NCBI GenBank assembly: GCA_015487905.1
Contig: WFOX01000214.1
Span: forward strand, 1-10,977
Origin: Mariprofundales bacterium
GTDB lineage: Bacteria; Pseudomonadota; Zetaproteobacteria; Mariprofundales; S012-25
DNA length: 10,977 nucleotides
Direction: 5' to 3'
The notes below the pieces were generated by a model. The model ran no database searches and was not told the DNA's origin. It was given only the letters and a program-made list of their open reading frames with translations. The position numbers and the translations under genes are program-made. Below are positions 1 through 6,528 of this stretch, in pieces. Every line of letters starts with the position of its first letter. Within the stretch, counting starts at the first letter, position 1.

Positions 1-228
1 AGCCGCACGAAGCCCGAGGCGCCGCCGATCGGCTTGGCGAGGCTCGCCAAGGCGCGCGCGCTGTTTCCTGAGGCCAACATCGTGGCCATCGGCGGCATCA
101 CGCAAGAGGCCATTGCAGCCGTGAAAAAGGCTGGCGCCGATGCGGCGGCCGTATCCGAGGCCGCCTTCGGCGGCGGGGATGTGGAGCAGCGCGTGCGCGC
201 GCTCGTCGCCGCCTGGGAGGCCGCATGA
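1..228 (+). CDS. thiE: Thiamine-phosphate synthase, C-terminal part
   Basis: This is the last 75 codons of a gene that begins before the window. The reading frame is open from base 1. ThiE joins HMP-pyrophosphate to the thiazole phosphate to make thiamine monophosphate in the cytoplasm. The visible segment carries the family's C-terminal signature: a T-K-P-E-A-P-P-I-G-L loop, then NIVAIGGIT and GADAAAVSEA, which form the last strands of the TIM barrel and the phosphate-binding loop of the thiazole phosphate. The stop codon overlaps the start of thiD in an ATGA junction, so the two genes are probably translationally coupled and belong to one thiamine operon. Identification rests on the motifs and on the neighbour; the N-terminal half cannot be judged. 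Confidence 0.85.
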   Translation, partial: SRTKPEAPPIGLARLAKARALFPEANIVAIGGITQEAIAAVKKAGADAAAVSEAAFGGGDVEQRVRALVAAWEAA

Positions 229-995
229 GCCCGGCTGCGCTGGCCGCAGGCGGCTGGGATACCAGCGCAGGCGCAGGGGTGGCCGCGGATTTGCGGGCGA
301 TCCAGGCCCAGGGCGTGCGCGGTCTTGGCGCGATCGCCGCGATCACGGCGCAAAGCGATCGGCGCGTGGCGCGCATCTTTGCCGTGCCCGAGGCCGAGTT
401 CGCCGCGCAGCTTGAAGTGCTCGTGCGCGATCATCGCCCGCGCGCCGTGAAAACGGGCATGCTCTTCACGGCTGGGCATGTGGGCGCCTTGCTCGGCGTG
501 CTGGACGCTTGCCACTGGCAAGGGCCGATCGTCGTGGATCCGGTCGCGCGCGCGACCAGCGGCATGCCTCTTTGGCAAGAGGGCGGCTGGGAGGCGCTTG
601 CCTCGGCGCTTGTGCCGCGCGCAGCACTCATCACCCCCAATGCCGAGGAGCTTGCGCTGCTGGCCGCGGCGCTGGATGTGGGGAAGGAAGAGGCGCCTGC
701 CTCGCCCGGGCAAGCGCAGGCGCTGGCGCGAAAGGTCGCGCAGGCGGCGGGCGTGCCCGTGCTCGCCAAGGGCGGGCATGTTGAAGGCGATGAGGTCGTG
801 GATTGGCTCGTTTGGCCCGACGGACGCACGGCGGGCTTTGCGCATGCGCGCCGGCAAAGCCTTGGGCGCGGCACGGGTTGTCGGCTCGCTGCGGCGATTG
901 CGGCGCGGCTTGCGCAAGGCGAGGACATGGAGCACGCCTGCGCGCAGGCGATCGCCTGGCTTGCGGGCGCAAGGCCAAGGGTGTTTGCGCGATGA
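225..995 (+). CDS. thiD: Hydroxymethylpyrimidine (phosphate) kinase
   Basis: The protein has 256 residues, close to the usual length of about 265. ThiD phosphorylates HMP and then HMP-phosphate to supply the pyrimidine half of thiamine. Visible ribokinase-fold motifs are a substrate loop SAGAGVAADL (about residues 14-23, the usual SGGAGIQADL), VKTGM (75-79), VVDPV (103-107), LITPN (135-139), KGGH (182-185) and the anion-hole/catalytic motif GTGC with Cys219. The N-terminus is slightly unusual: AAGGWD replaces the common IAGSD. The start is the ATG overlapping the thiE stop, with GGGAGG five to six bases upstream. Its product is a substrate of the ThiE reaction, so the pair encodes consecutive steps. 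The call is firm from the motifs and context. Confidence 0.9.
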   Translation: MSPAALAAGGWDTSAGAGVAADLRAIQAQGVRGLGAIAAITAQSDRRVARIFAVPEAEFAAQLEVLVRDHRPRAVKTGMLFTAGHVGALLGVLDACHWQGPIVVDPVARATSGMPLWQEGGWEALASALVPRAALITPNAEELALLAAALDVGKEEAPASPGQAQALARKVAQAAGVPVLAKGGHVEGDEVVDWLVWPDGRTAGFAHARRQSLGRGTGCRLAAAIAARLAQGEDMEHACAQAIAWLAGARPRVFAR

Positions 996-1284
996 GCATC
1001 CCAAGCATCGCCATCGCGGTTGGCGCTTCCTTTCGGTCACCAACCCCCGCAAGCGCATCGGCTTGCCGTTTGTGGTGTGGCGGGATGCGAATATTCTTCT
1101 TGATCACGAATAGGATACGCCTCCAAACAAATGTGGATTTTGAAGATTCCAGCGGACAGAAAATGAGCCGCAAGGACTTTTGGCGGGGCTTGACACCCAT
1201 CGGCGCCTCAGATACGCTTCTTGCACCTGCCCAGACCGGAGAGGCCGTAGAACGCCTTGCGGCCCAAGGACTTAGGGGGCAGGA
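996..1284 (+). other. Gene-poor stretch between thiD and the CRISPR array
   Basis: No convincing gene is visible in these 289 bases. A frame opening with the ATG that overlaps the thiD stop (992) runs for 100 codons into the first CRISPR repeat, but its composition is nondescript and it would end inside the repeat. Bases about 1085-1165 are clearly more AT-rich than the surroundings. Together with the TTGACA hexamer at 1190, this is what a CRISPR leader could look like. Confidence 0.4.
1190..1218 (+). promoter_or_regulatory. Candidate leader promoter of the CRISPR array
   Basis: A perfect sigma-70 -35 hexamer TTGACA (1190-1195) is followed after 17 bases by TACGCT (1213-1218), a weak match to TATAAT. 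It lies about 65 bases before the first repeat and points into the array. It agrees with the two other orientation clues: the degenerate repeat and the terminator are both at the far end. The -10 match is poor, so this is a candidate only. Confidence 0.35.
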
Positions 1285-1532
1285 GGCTGAATAGGTGGGA
1301 CCTGTTGGAAGGGATTAAGACTCGCCATCGCTTTCCTCCTCCCCCGGACGGTTGGCGACGGCTGAATAGGTGGGACCTGTTGGAAGGGATTAAGACTTGA
1401 CAAATGCCAGCAGTTCGGGGTCAAGATCCCGGCTGAATAGGTGGGACCTGTTGGAAGGGATTAAGACTCTACTTGATCTCGATCGCCGTGCGGGTGCTCT
1501 CCGGCCGAATAGATGGGACCTGTTGGAAGGGA
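1285..1532 (+). CRISPR. Short CRISPR array: three intact repeats, one degenerate repeat, three spacers
   Basis: Three identical 37-base repeats lie at 1285-1321, 1360-1396 and 1431-1467. Each begins GGCTGAATAGG and ends GGAAGGGATTAAGAC. A fourth copy (1503-1532) has two substitutions (GGCCGAATAGATGG) and loses its last seven bases. The unique spacers are 38, 34 and 35 bases (1322-1359, 1397-1430, 1468-1502). The ending ATTAAGAC resembles the ATTGAAAC 5'-handle of type I and III crRNAs, so transcription on the + strand is likely, and a degenerate last repeat normally marks the leader-distal end. I see no long internal stem in the repeat. No cas gene is present in the window, so the array must be served in trans or be a relic. 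Confidence 0.88.
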
Positions 1533-1540
1533 AGTGGTAA

Positions 1541-1576
1541 AAGAAAAGCGGCGGTAGCCCCGCCGCTTTTTTTCTT
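1541..1576. terminator. Rho-independent terminator after the CRISPR array
   Basis: GCGGCGG (1548-1554), a TAGCC loop and CCGCCGC (1560-1566) form a perfect 7-bp GC stem. It is extended by AAAA/TTTT and followed by a T tract (1567-1573). The A-rich left side would provide a U tract for transcripts from the other strand, so it may work in both directions. It starts only nine bases after the last repeat and would end the pre-crRNA. Confidence 0.8.
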
Positions 1577-1592
1577 GGCCTTGACCGAAAAG

Positions 1593-1613
1593 CGTGATGC
1601 GAAAAGCATCACG
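1593..1613 (+). promoter_or_regulatory. Perfect inverted repeat just before the MatP-like gene
   Basis: CGTGATGC (1593-1600), a GAAAA spacer and GCATCACG (1606-1613) form an 8-bp perfect stem ending two bases before the ATG of the next gene. No Shine-Dalgarno sequence is seen there. The element could be an operator for the ribbon-helix-helix protein encoded next (autoregulation) or an RNA hairpin limiting translation. No T tract follows, so it is not a terminator. Confidence 0.5.
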
Positions 1614-1615
1614 GC

Positions 1616-1978
1616 ATGCCGCGGCCACGCTATCGCATCACGCCAGAGGACGAGCCGTTCGCGCGGCGCTGGCTGGAGAAAAAGCTCGGCGATCCGCGCT
1701 GGCTGGGCGAGCGCACGCATGAGGCCTATGAAGCCTACCTTGCACTTCCTGAGCGCGATCCCGAGGGCCTAACGGCCTGGGGTGAGCGGTATCTCAGCAA
1801 GCGCGAATGGACGCAGCTCAAAAACGCCGTGCGCCAAGCGCGGCGGCGCGCGCGCGAACCGGAGCTTGTAACCGTGCACCTCACGCGCTACGCCTGGCGC
1901 ATCTTGCAGTTTTGGGCGCGGCGCGACGGCTGCTCGCTCTCCGAAGTGATTGAGCGCCGCTTAGGCGGCCGGATGTAG
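1616..1978 (+). CDS. MatP-like ribbon-helix-helix DNA-binding protein
   Basis: A 120-residue basic protein. From memory it aligns along most of its length with Enterobacterial MatP, which binds matS sites and condenses the chromosome terminus. It has an N-terminal helical part (WLEKKLGDPRWLGERTHEAYEAYLAL split over about 19-44, compared with the MatP region ending DVLLSL), then a central AWGERYLSKREW followed by KNAVRQARRR (54-78, compared with GWIDKHMNPELV and QTIRARRKRH), then a C-terminal ribbon-helix-helix (about 86-116) with SLSEVI in the place of MatP TLSETI. It is shorter than MatP (150 residues) and lacks the C-terminal coiled-coil tail that mediates tetramers. The start is the only in-frame ATG after a stop at 1595, and has no clear ribosome binding site. 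The function is inferred from resemblance only; another ribbon-helix-helix regulator is possible. Confidence 0.6.
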   Translation: MPRPRYRITPEDEPFARRWLEKKLGDPRWLGERTHEAYEAYLALPERDPEGLTAWGERYLSKREWTQLKNAVRQARRRAREPELVTVHLTRYAWRILQFWARRDGCSLSEVIERRLGGRM

Positions 1979-1980
1979 AT

Positions 1981-2006
1981 CCCGCTTCGTGCGTTTTCGC
2001 AGCGGG
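1981..2006. other. Imperfect hairpin between the MatP-like gene and trmH
   Basis: CCCGCT (1981-1986) pairs with AGCGGG (2001-2006), and an inner GCG-TTTT-CGC extends the stem around a four-base bulge. No T tract follows, so it is at best a weak or Rho-assisted terminator in the 45-base gap between the two genes. Confidence 0.3.
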
Positions 2007-2023
2007 GCATTACACTTTCGCCG

Positions 2024-2821
2024 ATGCGCAAAACCCAAGACCAAAAGCCGCTCTCCAAAGAGGATCGCAAGGCGCTGCTTGCGTTTCTCAGCCGCTTCGT
2101 TTCCGAAGCGCGGCGGCAAAAAATGGCCGCAGTGCTGCGCCATCGCACCCGCCACATTACGGTTCTTCTGGAAGACATTTATCAACCACAAAACGCAAGC
2201 GCCGTGCTGCGCACCTGCGATGCGCTCGGCTTGCAAGATGTTTATATCGCCGAAAACTGGAACGCCTATCGCTTCAACCCCGATGTGAGCTTGGGCGCGG
2301 AAAAGTGGCTTACGATCCACCGTTTTCGCCATCCAGGCTGCACGGAAGGGGGGCTTGAAGCGATGCGCACACCGCCATCCTCGTTTCCGGCCACCGAAGA
2401 GGCGATGCAGCACCTTCGCGCGAAGGGCTACTTGCTCGTCGCCACATCCCCGCACACGGACTCCTGCTCATTGGAAGACATCCCGCTTACGCGCAAAGTC
2501 GCTTTTCTCTTCGGCAACGAACGCGAGGGCTTGAGCGCCTATGCGCTTGCGCATGCGGATATGCACTTGCGGCTGCCGATGTATGGCTTCGTGGAGAGCT
2601 ACAACATTTCAGTCAGCGCCGCAATCACGCTCTTTTCCGTCACGGAGCGCCTGCGTCGCTCGGATGCGCCTTGGCGCCTATCCGAAGACGAGCAAGAAGA
2701 AATCCTTCTGATGTGGCTGCGGTGCTCGGCGCCTTCGGGCGAGGCGCTGGAACGCCTTTTCTGGCGCCGCTACCACGAAGCGAAGACGCAAGCGCTTTCC
2801 TCGCCGTGCGAAGAAGAGTAG
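2024..2821 (+). CDS. trmH: TrmH-family (SpoU class) tRNA/rRNA 2'-O-ribose methyltransferase
   Basis: A 265-residue SPOUT methyltransferase that would use S-adenosylmethionine to methylate a guanosine ribose, most likely G18 of tRNA. All three SpoU motifs are visible: motif 1 QNASAVLRTCDALG (56-69, with catalytic-type Arg63), motif 2 FGNEREGLS (163-171) and motif 3 LPMYGFVESYNISVSAA (184-200), which form the knotted cofactor site. The VLLEDIYQPQN lead-in and the extra C-terminal helices match TrmH rather than RlmB. The protein is longer than E. coli TrmH (229 residues); residues about 100-125, before the central helix, may be an insertion. The start ATG lacks a strong Shine-Dalgarno sequence. 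The end overlaps the probable start of the downstream methyltransferase gene. The family is certain; the exact RNA target is inferred. Confidence 0.85.
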   Translation: MRKTQDQKPLSKEDRKALLAFLSRFVSEARRQKMAAVLRHRTRHITVLLEDIYQPQNASAVLRTCDALGLQDVYIAENWNAYRFNPDVSLGAEKWLTIHRFRHPGCTEGGLEAMRTPPSSFPATEEAMQHLRAKGYLLVATSPHTDSCSLEDIPLTRKVAFLFGNEREGLSAYALAHADMHLRLPMYGFVESYNISVSAAITLFSVTERLRRSDAPWRLSEDEQEEILLMWLRCSAPSGEALERLFWRRYHEAKTQALSSPCEEE

Positions 2822-4098
2822 GGGGACTTGCCCGCGCCCAAGCGGCCGCGCCACGCAAATCCCGCGATCCCTCGTGGGACTTCCGCACGGCGGACACGAA
2901 GCGCTACACGCACGGCTTCCACATCTATCCCGCCATGATGATCCCGCAGGTCGCAGCGCGCATTCTGGACGAGTTCGGCCAAAACGCCTCGTTGGTCTTT
3001 GATCCTTTCTGCGGCACGGGCACTTCCTTGGTGGAAGCATCCTTGCGAGGTCTGCGCGCCATCGGCACCGACATCAATCCGCTTGCGCGGCTTATCGCCA
3101 AGGTAAAGACCACGCCGCTGGACTTGCAGCGCCTGGACGAGGCTTTGCAAGCGTTTCAAGCATCCCTTCTCGCTGCGCGTTTCGGAACCCGCCGCGTGTC
3201 GCCCAACATCCCGAGGCTTAAGAACTTGGACTACTGGTTCAAACGGGAAACCCAGCACCGGCTCGGCGTGATCAAGGAGCTCGTAGACGGCATCGCCGAT
3301 CCCGACATCCGCGACTTCTTCAAAGTCGCGTTCAGCGAAACCGTGCGCGAGGTTTCGCTCACTCGCAACGGCGAGTTCAAGCTTTATCGCATGATGGAAG
3401 CACAAATCCGCAAGTTTCATCCCGATGTGGAAGCAACCATCCTCAGCAAGCTGGCGCGCAATCGCCGCGGCATGGAGGAATACCTGCAAGCAAGGCCACG
3501 GGATGCCTCCGTCCATGTCCTGGACTTCAATACGGTGCAGGGGATTCCCGCATCGGTGCTTCCACGACAAAGCGTGGATCTCGTGCTCACTTCGCCGCCT
3601 TACGGCGATTCCCGCACCACCGTGGCGTATGGGCAGTTCTCACGCCTGAGCATGCAGTGGCTCGGCCTTGGCGAGCATGGCGACATAGACCGGCTCTGCA
3701 TGGGAGGAGGGCGGCGTAAGATCGCCGCATTTGGCTGCAAACCGCTGGACGAAGTCCTGGAAAGGCTTGCCGAAATAGATGAAAAACGCGCAAGCGAGGT
3801 GGCCGCGTTTTATGCCGATTATGCGCGCTCCATTGAGCATGTGGCGGAAGTGGTGAAGCCTCGTGGGATCGTCGCCTATGTGGTGGGCAATCGCCGCGTG
3901 AAAGGCATGGAAATCCCGAATGACGAGATCACGAAGTCCCTGTTTGAACAGCATGGATTCGTGCATCTGCGCACGATCATCCGCGCCATTCCCAACAAGC
4001 GCATGCCAAGGAAAAACAGCCCCACCAACATCCGGGGACAAAAAGAGGCGACGATGAACTACGAATACATCGTCGTGCTGGCCAAGGCCGCTTGCTAG
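2806..4098 (+). CDS. Solitary DNA methyltransferase, probably N4-cytosine type
   Basis: About 430 residues from the proposed GTG start. A cofactor-binding motif I, DPFCGTGTSLVEA, begins at residue 66, and the catalytic motif TSPPY lies at residues 262-266, so the order is cofactor site first, then catalytic site. The SPPY form favours N4-cytosine methylation (DPPY or NPPY would favour N6-adenine). The stretch RYTHGFHIYPAMM before motif I is typical of this group and rules out the later ATG at 2935 as the start. The frame stays open upstream into trmH with an ATG at 2671, but that part is simply trmH read in another frame, so GTG 2806 was preferred; it has no visible ribosome binding site and the start is uncertain. 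No restriction nuclease gene is adjacent, so it may be an epigenetic orphan or a remnant of a restriction system. Confidence 0.75.
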   Translation: MRRRVGGLARAQAAAPRKSRDPSWDFRTADTKRYTHGFHIYPAMMIPQVAARILDEFGQNASLVFDPFCGTGTSLVEASLRGLRAIGTDINPLARLIAKVKTTPLDLQRLDEALQAFQASLLAARFGTRRVSPNIPRLKNLDYWFKRETQHRLGVIKELVDGIADPDIRDFFKVAFSETVREVSLTRNGEFKLYRMMEAQIRKFHPDVEATILSKLARNRRGMEEYLQARPRDASVHVLDFNTVQGIPASVLPRQSVDLVLTSPPYGDSRTTVAYGQFSRLSMQWLGLGEHGDIDRLCMGGGRRKIAAFGCKPLDEVLERLAEIDEKRASEVAAFYADYARSIEHVAEVVKPRGIVAYVVGNRRVKGMEIPNDEITKSLFEQHGFVHLRTIIRAIPNKRMPRKNSPTNIRGQKEATMNYEYIVVLAKAAC

Positions 4099-4169
4099 AA
4101 AGCCGCGGAATACGCTAAGGTTTTGAAGGCGGAGGCAAGAAGCACAGCCGAACGAGGAGGGGGCAAGCG

Positions 4170-5480
4170 ATGGCGCAGGATGCAGGGCACAAATCCAGCG
4201 GCGTAGCAGAGCCAAGCGCGCAATGGCCCGCTTCCGTGCGGGATGCGGCATGCGAGCTATTGCAGCAGTTGTTTGCAGGCTATCGCGGACGCGCGGCGCT
4301 CGTGCTTTGGGACGGAACGCAAGCCGTAGCCGCGGAAAATCCTCGCTGCCATGTGATCTTTCGGCATCCGGGCACGCTGCGTGCCGTGGCCTTGGGCGGG
4401 GGGCTTTTTCGGCTTGCCGAGGACTATCTCAACGGGTGGATTGAGGTAGAAGGCGAGTTTGAGGCGGCCTTTGATCTTGCAGATTATCTGCTCGCGCGCT
4501 CGTTTTCCTGGCGTGAGCGGCTTTTCGGGCTTCTTCAAGCCCTGCGGCTTCCTGCCGCGCCCGAGGGCGAGGCCAGCAGATACCGCGCCGATCGCGATGC
4601 ACGCCGCAACAGTCATCGCAGCATTTCCTATCACTACGATGTTTCCAACGAGTTTTATCGCCTTTGGCTGGATCCCGAGATGGTGTATTCGTGCGCATAC
4701 TTCCGCGATGAGGCTCAATCGCTTGCAGAGGCGCAGCGCGACAAGCTGGATTATATTTGCCGGAAGTTGCGCTTGCGGCCCGGGATGAAGCTTTTGGACA
4801 TCGGCTGCGGATGGGGTGCGCTCGTGCTTTGGGCGGCGCGGCACTACGGCGTGGAAGCCCACGGCATCACCTTGAGCAAGCAGCAATACGAGCACGCCAA
4901 GCGGCGCGCAGCCGAAGAGGGGCTTTCCGATCGCGTGCACATTGAGCTGCGCGATTACCGCGATCTTCCCAAAAAGCATCAGTATGACCGCGTCGTCAGC
5001 GTGGGGATGTTTGAGCATGTGGGTGTGGCGAACTATCCCGTGTATTTCGGCACCGTCGCGCAGGTGCTCAAACCAGGCGGGCTTTTCCTCAACCACGGCA
5101 TCACGAGCGAAACGGGTTGGCAACGAGGCTCGCCGCTTACGAAGTTCATGAACACCTATGTCTTTCCCGATGGCGAGCTTGCGCGCATCAGCACCGTGTG
5201 CACGGCGATGGAAGACGCAGGCTTTGAAATTCACGATGTGGAGGGGCTGCGCCGCCACTATGCGCTCACGCTGCGCCATTGGGTCGCCGCGTTGGAAAAG
5301 CACAAGGAAGAGGCCGTGAAGATCGCAGGAGAAGTGACCTATCGCGTATGGCGGCTTTACATGGCCGGCTCTGCGCATTACTTTGCGCGCGGCAACATCG
5401 GCGTATATCAGGTCTTGGCAAGCCATCGCGGACACGCCGAGGCGCTGCCGCTGCGTCGCGACGATCTTTACCGCCCATAG
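4170..5480 (+). CDS. cfa: Cyclopropane-fatty-acyl-phospholipid synthase
   Basis: A 436-residue enzyme that adds a methylene group from S-adenosylmethionine across cis double bonds of membrane phospholipid acyl chains, protecting membranes under acid, heat or stationary-phase stress. An N-terminal lipid-binding domain (about 1-150) precedes the Rossmann methyltransferase domain, with the cofactor motif LLDIGCGWG (D210-G216) and the segment SYHYDVSNEFYRLWL. The bicarbonate-binding residues known from E. coli have clear counterparts: Cys175 in YSCAYF, Glu282 in MFEHVG, His309 and Ile311 in NHGI, and Tyr364 in HYALTL. The ending YMAGSAHYFARGNIGVYQ is typical of the family. The start has a strong GAGGAGGGGG ribosome binding site. 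A 71-base gap separates it from the methyltransferase gene; the next gene follows after nine bases. Confidence 0.93.
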   Translation: MAQDAGHKSSGVAEPSAQWPASVRDAACELLQQLFAGYRGRAALVLWDGTQAVAAENPRCHVIFRHPGTLRAVALGGGLFRLAEDYLNGWIEVEGEFEAAFDLADYLLARSFSWRERLFGLLQALRLPAAPEGEASRYRADRDARRNSHRSISYHYDVSNEFYRLWLDPEMVYSCAYFRDEAQSLAEAQRDKLDYICRKLRLRPGMKLLDIGCGWGALVLWAARHYGVEAHGITLSKQQYEHAKRRAAEEGLSDRVHIELRDYRDLPKKHQYDRVVSVGMFEHVGVANYPVYFGTVAQVLKPGGLFLNHGITSETGWQRGSPLTKFMNTYVFPDGELARISTVCTAMEDAGFEIHDVEGLRRHYALTLRHWVAALEKHKEEAVKIAGEVTYRVWRLYMAGSAHYFARGNIGVYQVLASHRGHAEALPLRRDDLYRP

Positions 5481-5489
5481 GAGCTCCTC

Positions 5490-5783
5490 ATGGCTGCATC
5501 TCCACCGACGCGCACCTATGAGATTCCGCTTCCCATCCGCTTGCGCAAAGACGGCGATTGGTATATCGCCTCATGCCCGCTGCTGGATTTGCACGCACAA
5601 GGAAAAAACAAGGCCGAAGCCCAAAAGAATCTCTTTGAAGCGCTTAGTCTTTTCTTGGATGCCTGCAAAGAAATGGGCACGCTGGAAGAGGTGCTCGTCA
5701 AAGAAGCGAAGATTCCATGCACGGGCAGCATTCAGTCTGCGCGAATCGTGCGCGGCGTGATGGAAATCGTTTGCGGCGGGTAG
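5490..5783 (+). CDS. HicB-like small protein without a HicA partner
   Basis: A 97-residue protein with the alpha/beta HicB-type (partial RNase H) fold: strand IPLPIRLRKDGDWYIASCPLLDLHAQG, split over about 12-38, then the helix KAEAQKNLFEALSLFLDACKEM. In classical toxin-antitoxin pairs HicB neutralises the mRNA-cleaving HicA and represses the operon through a C-terminal DNA-binding domain. Here the C-terminus is short, with no obvious ribbon-helix-helix, and no HicA-like gene of about 60 residues lies on either side. It follows cfa by nine bases behind GGAG and precedes a membrane protein by six, suggesting one transcript. A solitary HicB-domain protein of unknown role is the safest reading. 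Confidence 0.65.
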   Translation: MAASPPTRTYEIPLPIRLRKDGDWYIASCPLLDLHAQGKNKAEAQKNLFEALSLFLDACKEMGTLEEVLVKEAKIPCTGSIQSARIVRGVMEIVCGG

Positions 5784-5789
5784 CTTGAG

Positions 5790-6095
5790 ATGGCGAAAAA
5801 ATGCTGGCATCCGCAGCAAAAGCAGCAATGGCAATGGGTCTTTGCCTGCGCCTTCGGTATGTCCGTCGGAGGGTTTTACGGGCTCAGCGAACCGACACCT
5901 GCGATGGCTTTTGCCGTAGGAATGGTAGAGGCCTTTTCCTTGCCTTTGGCTTTTCTTCTCATCAACGCGATAGCCAGAGCATCCACGAAAGAAGAAGATC
6001 CTGTGTTTTTGCTGATGTTTGCCGTTGGAAGCATACTTGGCGGCGCATTGGCTTCTTTTTGGGTTTTTACACATGGCGCTCAGGTGATTGAATAG
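5790..6095 (+). CDS. Small membrane protein with three predicted helices
   Basis: A 101-residue protein that I do not recognise. Three hydrophobic segments are visible at about 15-33, 38-62 and 70-94, separated by short loops, with a charged STKEEDP loop before the last helix. The last two helices contain glycine-rich faces (VGSILGGALAS). The N-terminal MAKKCWHPQQKQQW is basic and polar, so it probably faces the cytoplasm. The start follows the HicB-like gene by six bases with only a weak TTGAG signal, so translation may be coupled. Its stop lies ten bases before the convergent end of the prophage repressor gene, making it the last chromosomal gene before the dif-like junction. Confidence 0.6.
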   Translation: MAKKCWHPQQKQQWQWVFACAFGMSVGGFYGLSEPTPAMAFAVGMVEAFSLPLAFLLINAIARASTKEEDPVFLLMFAVGSILGGALASFWVFTHGAQVIE

Positions 6096-6105
6096 CTTTG
6101 ACGGC

Positions 6106-6528
6106 CTATACGCGAATGTCGCATAATGTGGATTCCGTTATGGACGAGATTGCAACGGGGCCTTGGGTTGCGGCGATGGAGATTGCGGATTTGCCTTCGG
6201 TGGGCGAATAGCTTAGCAGGGCGAACAGGATCATCAACTTTGCGCTAGCTTTCACGAGTAAATCGCGGATTTCAGCCCATGCCTTTGCCACGGCATCTTG
6301 TTGGTCGCGCTCGGCGGCCCATTGGTGGCACAAAGCCAGCACCACGGGGCCGGGCAGTCCGGCGAGCTCAGCGAGCCGCATTGCTGTGTCATCATCCGGG
6401 ATTACTCCGCGCCGTCTGTAATGGTGCAAATGAGCTACCCCGATCTTTCTAGCTAATTCACGATCGGATTTCGCACCACTATTCAGCTTGGCAAGATCAA
6501 TTAATTCATCAAGATTGCGAGGTAACAT
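6106..6528 (-). CDS. Phage repressor-like helix-turn-helix protein (DUF3693-like)
   Basis: A 140-residue protein with an N-terminal helix-turn-helix region (about 20-58: SDRELARKIGVAHLHHYRRRG, then DDDTAMRLAELAGL) and PVVLALCHQWAAERDQQD after it. This pattern matches the phage regulators often found at the end of dif-integrated filamentous prophages (the family annotated DUF3693). The C-terminal third is unusual: a short hydrophobic piece LMILFALL (98-105), then a serine- and isoleucine-rich tail whose last residues, LCDIRV, are encoded by the dif-like site and so would change on excision. Its start overlaps the end of the upstream membrane-protein gene by 20 bases. It is the likely lysogeny repressor, acting on the palindromes at 6838-6868. 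Confidence 0.65.
   Translation of the reverse strand: MLPRNLDELIDLAKLNSGAKSDRELARKIGVAHLHHYRRRGVIPDDDTAMRLAELAGLPGPVVLALCHQWAAERDQQDAVAKAWAEIRDLLVKASAKLMILFALLSYSPTEGKSAISIAATQGPVAISSITESTLCDIRV
6116..6143 (+). other. dif-like XerCD attachment site (candidate attL)
   Basis: The XerC arm ATGTCGCATAA (6116-6126), central TGTGGA (6127-6132) and XerD arm TTCCGTTATGG (6133-6143) match a proteobacterial dif (arms ATTTCGCATAA and TTATGTTAAAT, centre TGTATA) at 20 of 28 positions. The XerC arm is nearly perfect and the XerD arm is degenerate, as in attP sites of dif-integrating phages. It lies inside the last codons of the phage repressor gene and ten to twenty bases from the last host gene, where a prophage junction is expected. 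Confidence 0.55.

Noticed and set aside
992..1294. Open frame overlapping the thiD stop and ending in the first CRISPR repeat
   Set aside because: It has an ATGA overlap but no recognisable domain, and it would end inside a CRISPR repeat; chance is the simpler explanation.
1468..1502. Apparent partial similarity of CRISPR spacer 3 to the phage sequence near 7755-7785
   Set aside because: Only scattered short matches (such as GATCGCCG) with gaps; far too weak to call self-targeting.
2770..3570. A 266-codon minus-strand frame across the methyltransferase gene
   Set aside because: It is antisense to a gene with clear motif I and TSPPY; no start signal or family resemblance.
4257..5435. A 392-codon open frame on the minus strand across cfa
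   Set aside because: It is a mirror of the cfa coding sequence in GC-rich DNA; the sense frame has all enzyme motifs and a ribosome binding site, and the antisense product resembles nothing.
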